Source: JAFNAG01 sp963824985 (GTDB lineage Bacteria > Acidobacteriota > UBA6911). From it: a stretch of DNA of 64,000 nucleotides. Below, in pieces: positions 18,191-26,725 of the stretch. The DNA is taken from NCBI GenBank assembly GCA_963824985.1, contig CAWGRQ010000037.1, forward strand, positions 9,155 to 73,154, in the 5' to 3' direction. The position numbers and the translations under genes were made by a program. Numbering within the stretch: position 1 is the stretch's first letter; each line of letters starts with the position of its first letter. The notes beneath the pieces were generated by a model. That model had not been told where the DNA came from, made no database searches, and saw nothing but the letters and a program-made list of their open reading frames with translations.

Positions 18191-20081
18191 CGGCCAGCCC
18201 ACCGCGCCGACGCTGGCAGATACGGTAGACCTGGCCCTGACGGCGTCGCACACCGGGACCTTCTCGATCGGGCAGACCGGCGTTCTGACCCTGGCCGTCA
18301 ATAACATCGGCCGGAAGGCAACCTCCAGCCCGTTGGTGTTGACCGATATTCTTCCGGAGGGCACTTCCTATCAATCAGCCTCCGGAACGGGCTGGGAGTG
18401 TCAGGCCGATGGCCGGGTGGTCACATGCAGCTATCCCGGCACCCTGGCGCCCGGAGGAGCGACGATCGTCAATCTGGATGTTCGCGTCACGGCGACCCCA
18501 TCGACTCTGGATCCAAGCCTGGGCGCGGAACACCTGGCCTCGATACAAACGAATGGCGAGGCGGACTTCCTGAATAACGGCATCGTCGATTTCATCGTGC
18601 TCCCACCGGCCGCCAATCATCAGGTGTTTCTGACTTTGCCGGGTGGTGGCGCCGTCCCGACTTCTACTATGGGCTCCGCCGGAGAACTGGTCGCGGGGTA
18701 TGCGGTCGGAACCGTAACGACAGGAACTGCGCCCTATGGAACCGCGGTATTCAGTTACACGCAGAACGGCATTGTTGTAAGTGAGGTGGGGGTCCCGGCG
18801 TCGCCCCCAACCCTGGCCGCCAGGTTTTTCGTGGATACCCGCACGGGCGTGCGCACGGGGTCCTCAAATGCCACCATCAATATCCTCACGGGATTCGCGG
18901 CCGTCAATATGGGATCCACCGGCGCCACCCTCAGTCTAAGATTGCGCGGCGAGAACGGAAGTCTATTGACCCCGCCGGGAACCATCAGGCTTGCGCGCGG
19001 GGAGCACATGGCCAAGTTCCTGGATCAGCTGGCGCCCGATTTTATCCTTCCGGCGGGATTCATCAACAACGGGTTGGGAACACTGGAAATCACCAGCGAT
19101 CAGCCGGTATCGGTCCTGGCGCTGCGGCTCACGACCAACCAGCGGGGCGAGTTGCTGATGACCAGCACGCCGGTCGCCGATCTCTCGCAGCCGGCCCCCG
19201 CCGGAGTTCTGTCCTTCCCTCAGATCGCGGACGGCGGCGGCTACCAGACGACGCTGACGCTGATGAATACTTCGAACGCAACGGAATCCGGGGTCATAGA
19301 ATTCTTTGACGACACCGGAAGTCCGCTCCCGGTGGGGACAACGAACGGCGGCCCGGCCAACAGCCAATTCCCCTACAGCATCCTTGCCGGCGGTTTCCTC
19401 CGGCTGGAAACCGATGGCTTACCTCCCGTAGCCAAGGTCGGCTGGGCGCGGCTGACTCCGGCTGCGGGCACGACCGCGCCGGTCAGCGCGGCGATATTTG
19501 GCTTCACGCAGGGGAATGTTCTGGTCACCGAGTCGGGAGTCCCCGCCGTTACGGCGACGACGCATGCACGGATTTACGTGGACAAGTCCGGAGGCCACGA
19601 TACCGGACTTGCCGTGGCCAACCCCGGGAACTCGGGCATGCGGATTACGGCGACGGCGTTTCAACCGGACGGCGTCACGCCGGCGGGCAATGCCCCGGGG
19701 ACCATCGATCTGAGCCCGATGGGGCATCTCGCCAGGTTTGCCGGACAGTTCATCGACGATTTGCCGGTGGGATTCACCGGGGTGCTGGACCTGTCCTCAA
19801 CCTCTCCCTTCGTGGCTTTGACTCTGCGGTCTCTGATGAACGCGCGCGGCGACTTCCTGGTCACGACATTTCCGATCGCGGATGCCAATCAGCCAGCGCC
19901 AGCCCCGCTGGTATTCCCCCAGATTGCCGACGGCAGCGGCTATCAGTCTCAAATTATCCTGCTGAGCACCGGCGGCCCGGCGGCCACGATTACGGTAAAT
20001 TACCTGGGTAATGACGGGAACCCGGTCGCCATTGGCCGCGCATCCGGCAATGCGGTCCGGTACGACTCCAGCAAAAAGTGA
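18102..20081 (+). CDS. Surface repeat protein (C-terminal part of split gene), DUF11-like plus two tandem repeats
   Basis: The frame is open from an ATG at 18102, but real coding character starts near 18185 (TGQPTAPTLADTVDLALTAS). First comes a DUF11-like domain (GQTGVLTLAVNNIG, LTDILPEGTSYQSASGTGWEC, VVTCSYPG). Then come two tandem modules of about 240-270 residues. Both contain G-x-A-(V/I)-F-x-x-T-Q, a GVPA motif followed by AR-(F/I)-(F/Y)-VD, a GHLARF or GEHMAKF line, a (L/V)-T-L-R-L/S line, and FPQIADG-(G/S)-GYQ. Such modules are common on Acidobacteriota secreted proteins. There is no membrane anchor or sorting signal. Because the start is probably an artefact, the protein most likely belongs to the metallopeptidase upstream. 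Confidence 0.7.
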   Translation: MAPSPSGWMPRKAWYAVMMVRLCWNSSSFTGQPTAPTLADTVDLALTASHTGTFSIGQTGVLTLAVNNIGRKATSSPLVLTDILPEGTSYQSASGTGWECQADGRVVTCSYPGTLAPGGATIVNLDVRVTATPSTLDPSLGAEHLASIQTNGEADFLNNGIVDFIVLPPAANHQVFLTLPGGGAVPTSTMGSAGELVAGYAVGTVTTGTAPYGTAVFSYTQNGIVVSEVGVPASPPTLAARFFVDTRTGVRTGSSNATINILTGFAAVNMGSTGATLSLRLRGENGSLLTPPGTIRLARGEHMAKFLDQLAPDFILPAGFINNGLGTLEITSDQPVSVLALRLTTNQRGELLMTSTPVADLSQPAPAGVLSFPQIADGGGYQTTLTLMNTSNATESGVIEFFDDTGSPLPVGTTNGGPANSQFPYSILAGGFLRLETDGLPPVAKVGWARLTPAAGTTAPVSAAIFGFTQGNVLVTESGVPAVTATTHARIYVDKSGGHDTGLAVANPGNSGMRITATAFQPDGVTPAGNAPGTIDLSPMGHLARFAGQFIDDLPVGFTGVLDLSSTSPFVALTLRSLMNARGDFLVTTFPIADANQPAPAPLVFPQIADGSGYQSQIILLSTGGPAATITVNYLGNDGNPVAIGRASGNAVRYDSSKK

Positions 20082-20180
20082 TCCGGGTCGGGATGTCGAC
20101 AATCCGCCCCGGTCCGCGGGTCGATGGTATGATCGCGTTGCCGCATGCGTGAATAACTCGTGAAGGAGCCGGCACGCTCC

Positions 20181-20873
20181 ATGAGCCTCGAATTCATCGT
20201 CAGCACCGAGGGCCTGGCCAAGACCTACGAAGACCACGGCATTGCCGTTCAGGCGGTCCGGGGCATCGACATGACGATCGCATCCGGGGAATTTACCGCG
20301 GTCGTCGGGCCATCCGGTTCGGGAAAGACCACTCTGCTGAATCTCATCTCGGGATTGGACAAACCGAACTCCGGAACCGTCTGGCTGGGGGGCCGCAAGG
20401 TATCGGACATGAGCGGAGCGGAGCTGTCCGATTTCCGGCGGGATCACATCGGGTTTATTTTCCAGGCGTACAACCTCATTCCGGTGCTGACCGCCGCCGA
20501 AAACATCGAGTACATCATGCTGCTGCAGGGCGTGGGGCCATCGGAGAGAGATCGACGCGTGCAGGCCATCCTGCGCGAAGTGGGACTGGAAGGGCTGGGC
20601 GACCGGTTCCCCGCTCGTCTATCCGGGGGGCAGCAGCAGCGTGTCGCCATCGCCCGCGCCATGGTGTCGAGGCCTTCCCTGATTCTGGCGGACGAGCCAA
20701 CCGCCAACCTGGACTCCAGGACTGGCAGCGATTTGCTCGACATGATGCGCGGGCTCAATCGCAAGACCGGCATGACATTCCTGTTCTCCACTCACGACCG
20801 GTTGATCATGGAACGCGCCGGGCGCGTGATAACGCTCCAGGATGGCAGGATCGTCCATGACTCCGTTCAGTGA
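20181..20873 (+). CDS. ABC transporter ATP-binding protein (LolD/MacB type), orphan
   Basis: ATPase of 230 residues. Walker A is GPSGSGKTTLLN, the Q-loop lies in FIFQAYNLIP, the signature is LSGGQQQRVAIARAM, and Walker B is LILADEPTAN; a switch His follows in FSTHDR. The pattern, with KTYEDHGIAVQAVRGIDM, fits the LolD/MacB subfamily, which powers lipoprotein release or FtsX-type export. A GTG at 20160 is an alternative start with little support; a GAAGGAG lies 13 bases before ATG 20181. No permease gene follows: the next 300 bases hold no MacB/FtsX-like frame. It may act with a permease encoded elsewhere. Confidence 0.88.
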   Translation: MSLEFIVSTEGLAKTYEDHGIAVQAVRGIDMTIASGEFTAVVGPSGSGKTTLLNLISGLDKPNSGTVWLGGRKVSDMSGAELSDFRRDHIGFIFQAYNLIPVLTAAENIEYIMLLQGVGPSERDRRVQAILREVGLEGLGDRFPARLSGGQQQRVAIARAMVSRPSLILADEPTANLDSRTGSDLLDMMRGLNRKTGMTFLFSTHDRLIMERAGRVITLQDGRIVHDSVQ

Positions 20874-20980
20874 GAAGCGAAAGGGGCCAATCCGATCAAT
20901 ACCATCAGGACCAGCCCGGCACGTGCCCAGGGCTTCATAGGCGAAGCCATGAGCAGGGCCATGAGGAGATCGAAAACCAC
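20867..20980 (-). CDS. Possible 37-residue single-helix membrane peptide
   Basis: On the minus strand a GTG at 20980, with GAGGAGA 8-12 bases upstream, starts a 37-codon frame. It contains one strongly hydrophobic helix (WARAGLVLMVLIGLAPF). It overlaps the end of the ABC ATPase gene by 7 bases, tail to tail. It could be a small membrane protein, the worn end of a former permease gene, or chance. No family is recognised. Confidence 0.25.
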   Translation of the reverse strand: MVFDLLMALLMASPMKPWARAGLVLMVLIGLAPFASH

Positions 20981-21172
20981 CGGGTTGTCTCCTCATCGAC
21001 TTGAAAGTCGGTAAGGCGACGAAAGTCAGAATTTCTTGCAAAATGCCATGGTGCCGATATCTTATTGACATCGACAAGGAATCCATTCACGCCAGACGCC
21101 TGTCTACAGTATGATCTAATTTTAGGTGCGCCATTTCCGGATAACGCTTACATGGAATAGGTAGGAACGGCC

Positions 21173-22525
21173 ATGCGGATCCTCGCGGTGATCGCTGCCC
21201 GGAACGAAGGAGACGTCATCTATCATGTCATTCGCGACTTGATCGAGAACGGCCTCGATGTTTACCTGATCGATGACGGGTCTATCGACAACACGGTTGC
21301 GGAATCGAAACGGTGGCTGGGACGAGGGCTGGCCCACATTGAAACAATCCGGCCGGCCGAGACTTCCCGGTATGTGTGGCGTGATCTGCTCGCAAGGAAG
21401 GAACTCGTGGCGCGAAACTTGAGTCCGGACTGGTGCCTTCATGCCGACGCCGACGAGTTTCGGGAATCGCCGTGGGCGGGGATGACTATGGCCCAGGCCA
21501 TCGAAGTCGTGGACGCCGCCGGGTACAACGCAATCGACTTCGAACTGTTCAACTTCAGGCCGACCGCACAATCATTCGTCGCCGGCACCGATGTCCGGAA
21601 AGCGCTCCTCCGGTACGAAAAGGGGGCCGAGTGCGACCGAATTCAAATCAAGGCCTGGAAACACGATCCGGATCTCCCGGTCGACCTCGTGAGCAGCGGA
21701 GGGCATGAGGCCCGGTTCGCGGGGCGGCTGGTTTTTCCGATCCGATTCCCGCTCCGTCACTATCCCCTCCGGTCGATCGACCAGATGCGACAGAAACTCG
21801 GCCCGGATCGGCGCGACCGTTTCGACGATCTGGAGCGATCGGCGGGGTGGCACGTGCAGTACGACGCCTTCGACACGGAAGCGACGGCGCTCTGGGATCC
21901 GGGCGCCCTTCACGAGTACAATGCCGATGCCGTTCGATTGCAGTTGCTCGACGCCTACACCCGGCAACCATCCGCTTATGATCGGTACCAGGCCCGCCTG
22001 CTCGAAGAACGCGGACGCCTCCGGGATGAACTCATCGCCGAACGCGCCGATGTGGCCCGCGCCATGCTGGCGGAGGCTGACCGGGCCGGGCAGCTGCGCG
22101 CCGCCCAGGCCGCGCTGGCGGAGGCGGCTCTGCGGGCTGCTCAGCAGGAAATGGCCTTGTCCGGCACTTGCGCCCGGTTGCTGGCGGCGGGTAAGAAGCG
22201 CGTATGCATCTGGGGCGCCGGCCACGGAGGCGTCCGGGCGCTGCAGTTCCTGCGGCATCTCCGCATCCAGGTGCATGCATTCGTGGACAGTGACCCCGGG
22301 AAGATCGGGAAGATCGTCAGAAAACATCCGGTGCTGGCGCCGGAGGCGCTCGGAACCAGGTCCTGGTGTCGTGATGCTACCGCCGTATTGATCGCCTCTA
22401 CCGCTCGACGGCAGATCGAGGAACACCTGGCGGCCCTGGGGTGGCGTGACGGCGTCGACTATTTCAGCATCCCGCAGTCCGTGCTGGATCAGTTCACCGG
22501 GCTCTCGCGCGTGGCGCGGCGCTGA
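21173..22525 (+). CDS. Family 2-like glycosyltransferase with C-terminal Rossmann domain
   Basis: ATG 21173 follows GTAGGAAC. The protein is 450 residues. The N-terminal half is a GT2-like domain that starts RILAVIAARNEGDVIYHVIR and has LIDDGSIDNT and LHADADEF as metal and sugar-nucleotide motifs. Residues about 285-330 are Ala/Glu-rich and predict a coiled-coil linker. The C-terminal ~110 residues form a nucleotide-binding-like fold (KRVCIWGAGHGGVRALQFLR, VHAFVDSDPGKIGK, AVLIASTARRQIEEHLAALG). This last part resembles small Rossmann modules attached to other glycan enzymes, including the next gene. It is likely part of a three-gene glycosyltransferase cluster transcribed rightwards. Sugar specificity unknown. 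Confidence 0.8.
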   Translation: MRILAVIAARNEGDVIYHVIRDLIENGLDVYLIDDGSIDNTVAESKRWLGRGLAHIETIRPAETSRYVWRDLLARKELVARNLSPDWCLHADADEFRESPWAGMTMAQAIEVVDAAGYNAIDFELFNFRPTAQSFVAGTDVRKALLRYEKGAECDRIQIKAWKHDPDLPVDLVSSGGHEARFAGRLVFPIRFPLRHYPLRSIDQMRQKLGPDRRDRFDDLERSAGWHVQYDAFDTEATALWDPGALHEYNADAVRLQLLDAYTRQPSAYDRYQARLLEERGRLRDELIAERADVARAMLAEADRAGQLRAAQAALAEAALRAAQQEMALSGTCARLLAAGKKRVCIWGAGHGGVRALQFLRHLRIQVHAFVDSDPGKIGKIVRKHPVLAPEALGTRSWCRDATAVLIASTARRQIEEHLAALGWRDGVDYFSIPQSVLDQFTGLSRVARR

Positions 22526-22706
22526 CCAGGAGAGTGCGTGCTCCGGCGGAATCTGAGATTGGAAACGATCATTTCCATGGAGTTTTCCGGCTCAAGCGCC
22601 GAAAGCACCGTCGCCGGCTTCCCGCCCGAGGCTGGACCCGGCCCGCACCCTTGACGGTTGCGGAAGTCTATCCCCTCACAACGGGGAAGGAGATCAAGGA
22701 AACCAG

Positions 22707-23768
22707 ATGAATGCCGGTGACAAGCTCAGCATCATCATGCTGGTTCATAACCACATCGCCATGACCCGGCAGTGCCTGGACTCGCTCTCCCACGCGGTGG
22801 CTTACCTCGATCACGAAGTGATCCTGCTCGACAACAGTTCCTCTGAAGATGCGACGCCGTTGCGTGACGGTACCGGCCTGTTCAGGAATCTGCGCTGTTT
22901 GCGGAGCGAAGAGAATCTCTCCTTCTCGCGGGGCAACAACCTCTGCGCGGCTCAGGCAGCCGGGAATTTTCTCCTTTTCCTCAACAACGATGTGTTCCTG
23001 AATCCCGGAAGCGTTGAACGCATGCTCGAGTGCCTGCGGGATGGCAACTTCGCGGGCATCGTCGGAGGAATGCTGCTCTTTCCGGGAAGAGGTCCGGTCC
23101 AACACGCCGGCATGCAGCAAATGTTGTGGGGATTTCCAAGCAACTACGGCGTCGGAGCCCGACCGGATGATGAACGCGTCCGTCAGGCGGGGGAGCCATT
23201 CGCCTTGACCGGCGCAATGCTGTGCCTGAGGAAGGATGTATTCCGGACGGTCGGCGGTTTTGACGAACGATACATCTGGGGATATGAGGACGTGGACATT
23301 TGCCTGAAGATCCGGTCGGCGGGGTTGCGTGTGATCTATGAACCCGGGGCCGCCGGCACACATGTTGAGTCCGCCACCCTCAAGTTGACCCAAAACCAGG
23401 ACGGACCCGGCAACTATCGCATTTACCGCGAGACCTGGGATCCCGTTCTCGTGCCTCGCGAGCAGGCTTATCTTCACCGTCTGAAACAACAGGGTATCCG
23501 GAGCGTCGCCGTCTTCGGCACCGGGATGGCGGCCCTCGGGCTGTCACGAATCCTGAACGACAATGGGATCCGGATTGAAGCCTTCACATCGACCGAAGCC
23601 CGAGCCGAGGGGGAGACATTTCTCGACCGGCCCGTTCTTCCTCTGGCCTCGTTGCGAGAAGTGAAGTTCGACCGCCTGATGGTGGCCTCCCAGTTTTTCT
23701 TTGCCGTGGAACCGCTGATCCGCGATCTCGATCCATTGAGGGCGCCGATTTATCCGGTTCTCATCTGA
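22707..23768 (+). CDS. Rhamnosyltransferase-like family 2 glycosyltransferase with Rossmann tail
   Basis: 353 residues, ATG 22707 with AAGGA six bases upstream. The N-terminal GT2 domain resembles GT2 rhamnosyltransferases: SIIMLVHNHIAMTRQCLDSL, VILLDNSSSEDATP, LLFLNNDVFLNPGS (metal motif NND), and FDERYIWGYEDVDICLKIRS with the GxEDxD acceptor-side motif. From residue about 265 there is a Rossmann-like segment (IRSVAVFGTGMAALGLSRIL), ending with FDRLMVASQFFFAVEPLIRD. That is the same architecture as the gene at 21173. Spacing between these genes is 100-180 bases, compatible with one transcript. Confidence 0.85.
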   Translation: MNAGDKLSIIMLVHNHIAMTRQCLDSLSHAVAYLDHEVILLDNSSSEDATPLRDGTGLFRNLRCLRSEENLSFSRGNNLCAAQAAGNFLLFLNNDVFLNPGSVERMLECLRDGNFAGIVGGMLLFPGRGPVQHAGMQQMLWGFPSNYGVGARPDDERVRQAGEPFALTGAMLCLRKDVFRTVGGFDERYIWGYEDVDICLKIRSAGLRVIYEPGAAGTHVESATLKLTQNQDGPGNYRIYRETWDPVLVPREQAYLHRLKQQGIRSVAVFGTGMAALGLSRILNDNGIRIEAFTSTEARAEGETFLDRPVLPLASLREVKFDRLMVASQFFFAVEPLIRDLDPLRAPIYPVLI

Positions 23769-23870
23769 GCGCTTTCCCGCTCAGATGAAACGGGCGATTA
23801 CCGCCACCGGACAATATCGAGAGCATAGGCATCCATATCCCGGTGGCCATCGAAGAGAGAACCGCGAATC

Positions 23871-26693
23871 ATGGCGACACCACTGCTGAATGTCATCTGG
23901 ATCAGGAAAAGCAAGGCGGAAACCCCGGATTGGCCGGCTTTGCGGGCCTGGCTGGAACAGCAAACCTGCGCTTCTTTCATCGAATGCGTGGTCTGGGATC
24001 GAACCATAGGAACGGCCCAACCTCTGTCCGAGCCTGACCGCCTTTGGCCCGCCCCGGACGGCCGCGCCCTTCTAGCAGGCCTTCCCTGCCGTTACCTCTG
24101 TGTTGCCGGCGATGATCTGCTCCGACAGAATGAAACCTATCTCGAGGAGAACCTGACCGCCCTCCAGTATGGAGCCCTGGCATTCACGGTGAATCTGCGC
24201 GGCCAGGCCGATTGGGCCTGGCAGCAGGTCAGAAACGGACGGTTGCCGGGCTGCCGCGTCTCGCCGCTCATGCGTCAGGTTGTCCGCCGGGATTGCCTGC
24301 ATCGGGATCTGGGGCTCGATCTTTCCGGATGGATACAGGCGCGCAAGGGGTTTCCGAGTGTCGCGGGCCGGATCGTGCACCATCTGACAAATCTTGCGGA
24401 CCCGCCCGAATCGATGCCGTTTGAAGGCGAAATCGTCGGAATGGATGCGGAGTCCAGGGTCGAAGGGATGAACATTCTGGTGGCTGCCCGAGGGCCCAAG
24501 GAGTGGAGCGCTCCGTTTGCCGGACGCCACCCGGTCGATTCCGTGCTCTCCGGATTGGAGCAACCATCGGAGCTCCCGACCGCAATCATGGTGCACACCT
24601 ATCTTGCCGTGGGTGGAGCGGAGCGGATCCATCTCAACATCATCAGAGAGCTGAAAGACAAGATCCGCTTCATGGTGCTGGGAATCGAGCCTCTCGATCC
24701 CGCATTGGGCACGACCGCCGACGAGTTTCGCCAGCTGACCCCCTTCGTCTATACCCTCCCGGATTTTCTGAATCCGTCCATGAACCTGTCGTTTTTGTGC
24801 GGTCTGATCGAGCGTTCCCGCCCCGCCGCCCTCTATATCGCCAACGGCGCCAACTTCATCTACGACCACCTGCCGGAAGTGAAGCATCGCTTTCCCGAAC
24901 TGCGGATTGTCAACCAGGTCTACGATCACCACATCGGCTGGATAAACCGCTACAATCCGGCCGTGGTTGCGAGTCTGGACGGGCATATTGCGGTGAACCG
25001 CAAGATCTGCCAGGCCTATCGGGAAAAAGGCGCCCCGGCTGAGGAAATACATCTGATTGAAAACGGCATCATTCCGGAAGAGTTCGACGCCCCGGCCTAC
25101 GACCACGCCAGGGTTGAATCGATCAAGAGGGAGTTGGGCCTGCCCGGCGGGAGAAGGATCATCACGTTTGCCGCGCGCATGCACCCGCAAAAGAGGCCAT
25201 TGGATTTCGTGGAACTCGCGGATCGTTTCGTCCCGGATCCATCGGTGATTTTCCTGATGATTGGCGATGGACCCGAAGCGGAAGAGGTCGGCCGGATGGT
25301 GGCGGGCAAAGGACTCCGGAATCTCTACCGCCGCCCGTTTTACCGCCCGATGAGCGACATTTATGCGCTCACCGATGTTTATGTGCTGCCGTCCGTCTTC
25401 GAGGGCATGCCGATGGTGCTGATCGAGGCGCAGGTCATGGGAAAACCGGTGGTCGTCACGGATGTCGGAAACAACCGGGAGGTCCTCGATTTTACCGGGG
25501 GCGGGGTGGTAATCGGGGAGGTCGGGGACGTGACCGCGCTTATGAATGGCGTGCGCCGAATGCTGGAGTCGCCGCCGGATCCACAAAAGCTGAGAGAGAC
25601 GGTCCTGTCGCGGTATGACATCGGCATCGTCGCAGAAAATTATCGCCGGGTGCTGTTGGGCCTGAAGCCGGCATGGGTGCAACCCCGCATGGATCAAGGT
25701 GAGGAACACCTGATGCCCAGAGTATCGGTCGTAATTCCCAGCTACAATCACGGCGCCTACATTGCCGATGCCGTGTCCAGCGTGTTGTTCCAGTCGGAAT
25801 CTGATCTTGAACTGATCGTCGTCGACGATGGCTCCGCGGACGACACGATGGAAAAGCTGCGCGCCTTTTCCGACCGGCGTCTGCGCATCATCGCTCAGAC
25901 CAACCAGGGGGCGCACGCCGCCATTAACCGTGGGCTGCGTGAAGCGTCCGGAGAATTCCTGGCCATCCTCAATTCCGATGACGCCTATCATCCGGACCGG
26001 CTGGCCCGGCTGATCGCGGTTCTGGAATCGGAGCCGCGGGTGGGACTGGTCGGCTCCTACATCGAGATCATCGACGGCCAGAACCGGACTCTAGGGATAA
26101 AGCATGGCTATCATGACTGTCCCCCATGGCCGCTGCGGTTTCCCGAACGGAGTTTTCGGGCCGGCCGGGATCTGCGCGCCGCACTGCTTACGGAAAATTA
26201 CTGGTCGACCACATCCAACTTCGTATTCAGACGCGCGGCCTGCGACCGGGCGGGAGAATTCCGGCCGTTGCGATACGCGCATGACTGGGACTTCGCCCTG
26301 CGCATGGCCCGCCAGACAAAACTCGAGCTGGTGCCCGAGCCGCTGGTGCGCTACCGGGTCCATGAGACCAACACGATTCGTGAGAACCGGGTGGGGATGA
26401 TATTCGAGATCTGCTGGTGTCTTGCGGTGCACCTGCCCCAGCACTTCCGCGATCCCTGGTTCGGCGAAGCGCCGCTGGCGGAACGCATCGACGGGTTGCG
26501 CCATTCGATGTATTCATTCGGCATGGACCATGTAGTCAGCCTGATGCTGATCCAGGGACTTGCGGATCATCCCGAGGTCGCGCTGAAGCTCCTCGAACCG
26601 GACGATCCCTGCCGCTCGGTCTATCTGCAGATCATCGCCGAAGACCTGGCGCGCCAAACGGAGAACTCCGCTCACTCCAATCCAGCCGGATAA
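23871..26693 (+). CDS. Three-part glycosyltransferase (GT-A-like, GT4, GT2)
   Basis: 940 residues, ATG 23871. The first ~220 residues are a divergent GT-A-like segment (TPLLNVIWIRKSKAETPDWP, LCVAGDDLL). The middle (about 235-600) is a GT4 enzyme: MVHTYLAVGGAERIHLNII, then the sugar-nucleotide region FAARMHPQKRPLDFVELA, VYVLPSVFEGMPMVLIEAQ and GKPVVVTDVGNNREVL, with Glu of the EGMP motif. The last part (about 620-900) is a GT2 domain: SVVIPSYNHGAYIADAVSSV, LIVVDDGSADDT, LAILNSDDAYHPDR and YAHDWDFALRMA. It likely makes two or more glycosidic bonds in series on one chain. It ends the glycosyltransferase cluster, just before a transposon. Confidence 0.88.
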   Translation: MATPLLNVIWIRKSKAETPDWPALRAWLEQQTCASFIECVVWDRTIGTAQPLSEPDRLWPAPDGRALLAGLPCRYLCVAGDDLLRQNETYLEENLTALQYGALAFTVNLRGQADWAWQQVRNGRLPGCRVSPLMRQVVRRDCLHRDLGLDLSGWIQARKGFPSVAGRIVHHLTNLADPPESMPFEGEIVGMDAESRVEGMNILVAARGPKEWSAPFAGRHPVDSVLSGLEQPSELPTAIMVHTYLAVGGAERIHLNIIRELKDKIRFMVLGIEPLDPALGTTADEFRQLTPFVYTLPDFLNPSMNLSFLCGLIERSRPAALYIANGANFIYDHLPEVKHRFPELRIVNQVYDHHIGWINRYNPAVVASLDGHIAVNRKICQAYREKGAPAEEIHLIENGIIPEEFDAPAYDHARVESIKRELGLPGGRRIITFAARMHPQKRPLDFVELADRFVPDPSVIFLMIGDGPEAEEVGRMVAGKGLRNLYRRPFYRPMSDIYALTDVYVLPSVFEGMPMVLIEAQVMGKPVVVTDVGNNREVLDFTGGGVVIGEVGDVTALMNGVRRMLESPPDPQKLRETVLSRYDIGIVAENYRRVLLGLKPAWVQPRMDQGEEHLMPRVSVVIPSYNHGAYIADAVSSVLFQSESDLELIVVDDGSADDTMEKLRAFSDRRLRIIAQTNQGAHAAINRGLREASGEFLAILNSDDAYHPDRLARLIAVLESEPRVGLVGSYIEIIDGQNRTLGIKHGYHDCPPWPLRFPERSFRAGRDLRAALLTENYWSTTSNFVFRRAACDRAGEFRPLRYAHDWDFALRMARQTKLELVPEPLVRYRVHETNTIRENRVGMIFEICWCLAVHLPQHFRDPWFGEAPLAERIDGLRHSMYSFGMDHVVSLMLIQGLADHPEVALKLLEPDDPCRSVYLQIIAEDLARQTENSAHSNPAG

Positions 26694-26703
26694 GAGAAGG
26701 CGA

Positions 26704-26725
26704 GGGAAACTTGGGGGAAACTTGG
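26704..26725 (+). repeat. Tandem 11-bp direct repeat at the transposon's left edge
   Basis: Two adjacent copies of GGGAAACTTGG (26704-26714 and 26715-26725) end where the TGGACACCCAT inverted repeat of the insertion element begins. The repeat may be part of the recognition end or mark the insertion point. Confidence 0.5.

Noticed and set aside
23769..23870. CCCGCTCAGATGAAACGGGCG as terminator between glycosyltransferase genes
   Set aside because: Stem is short and imperfect, and no T-run follows.
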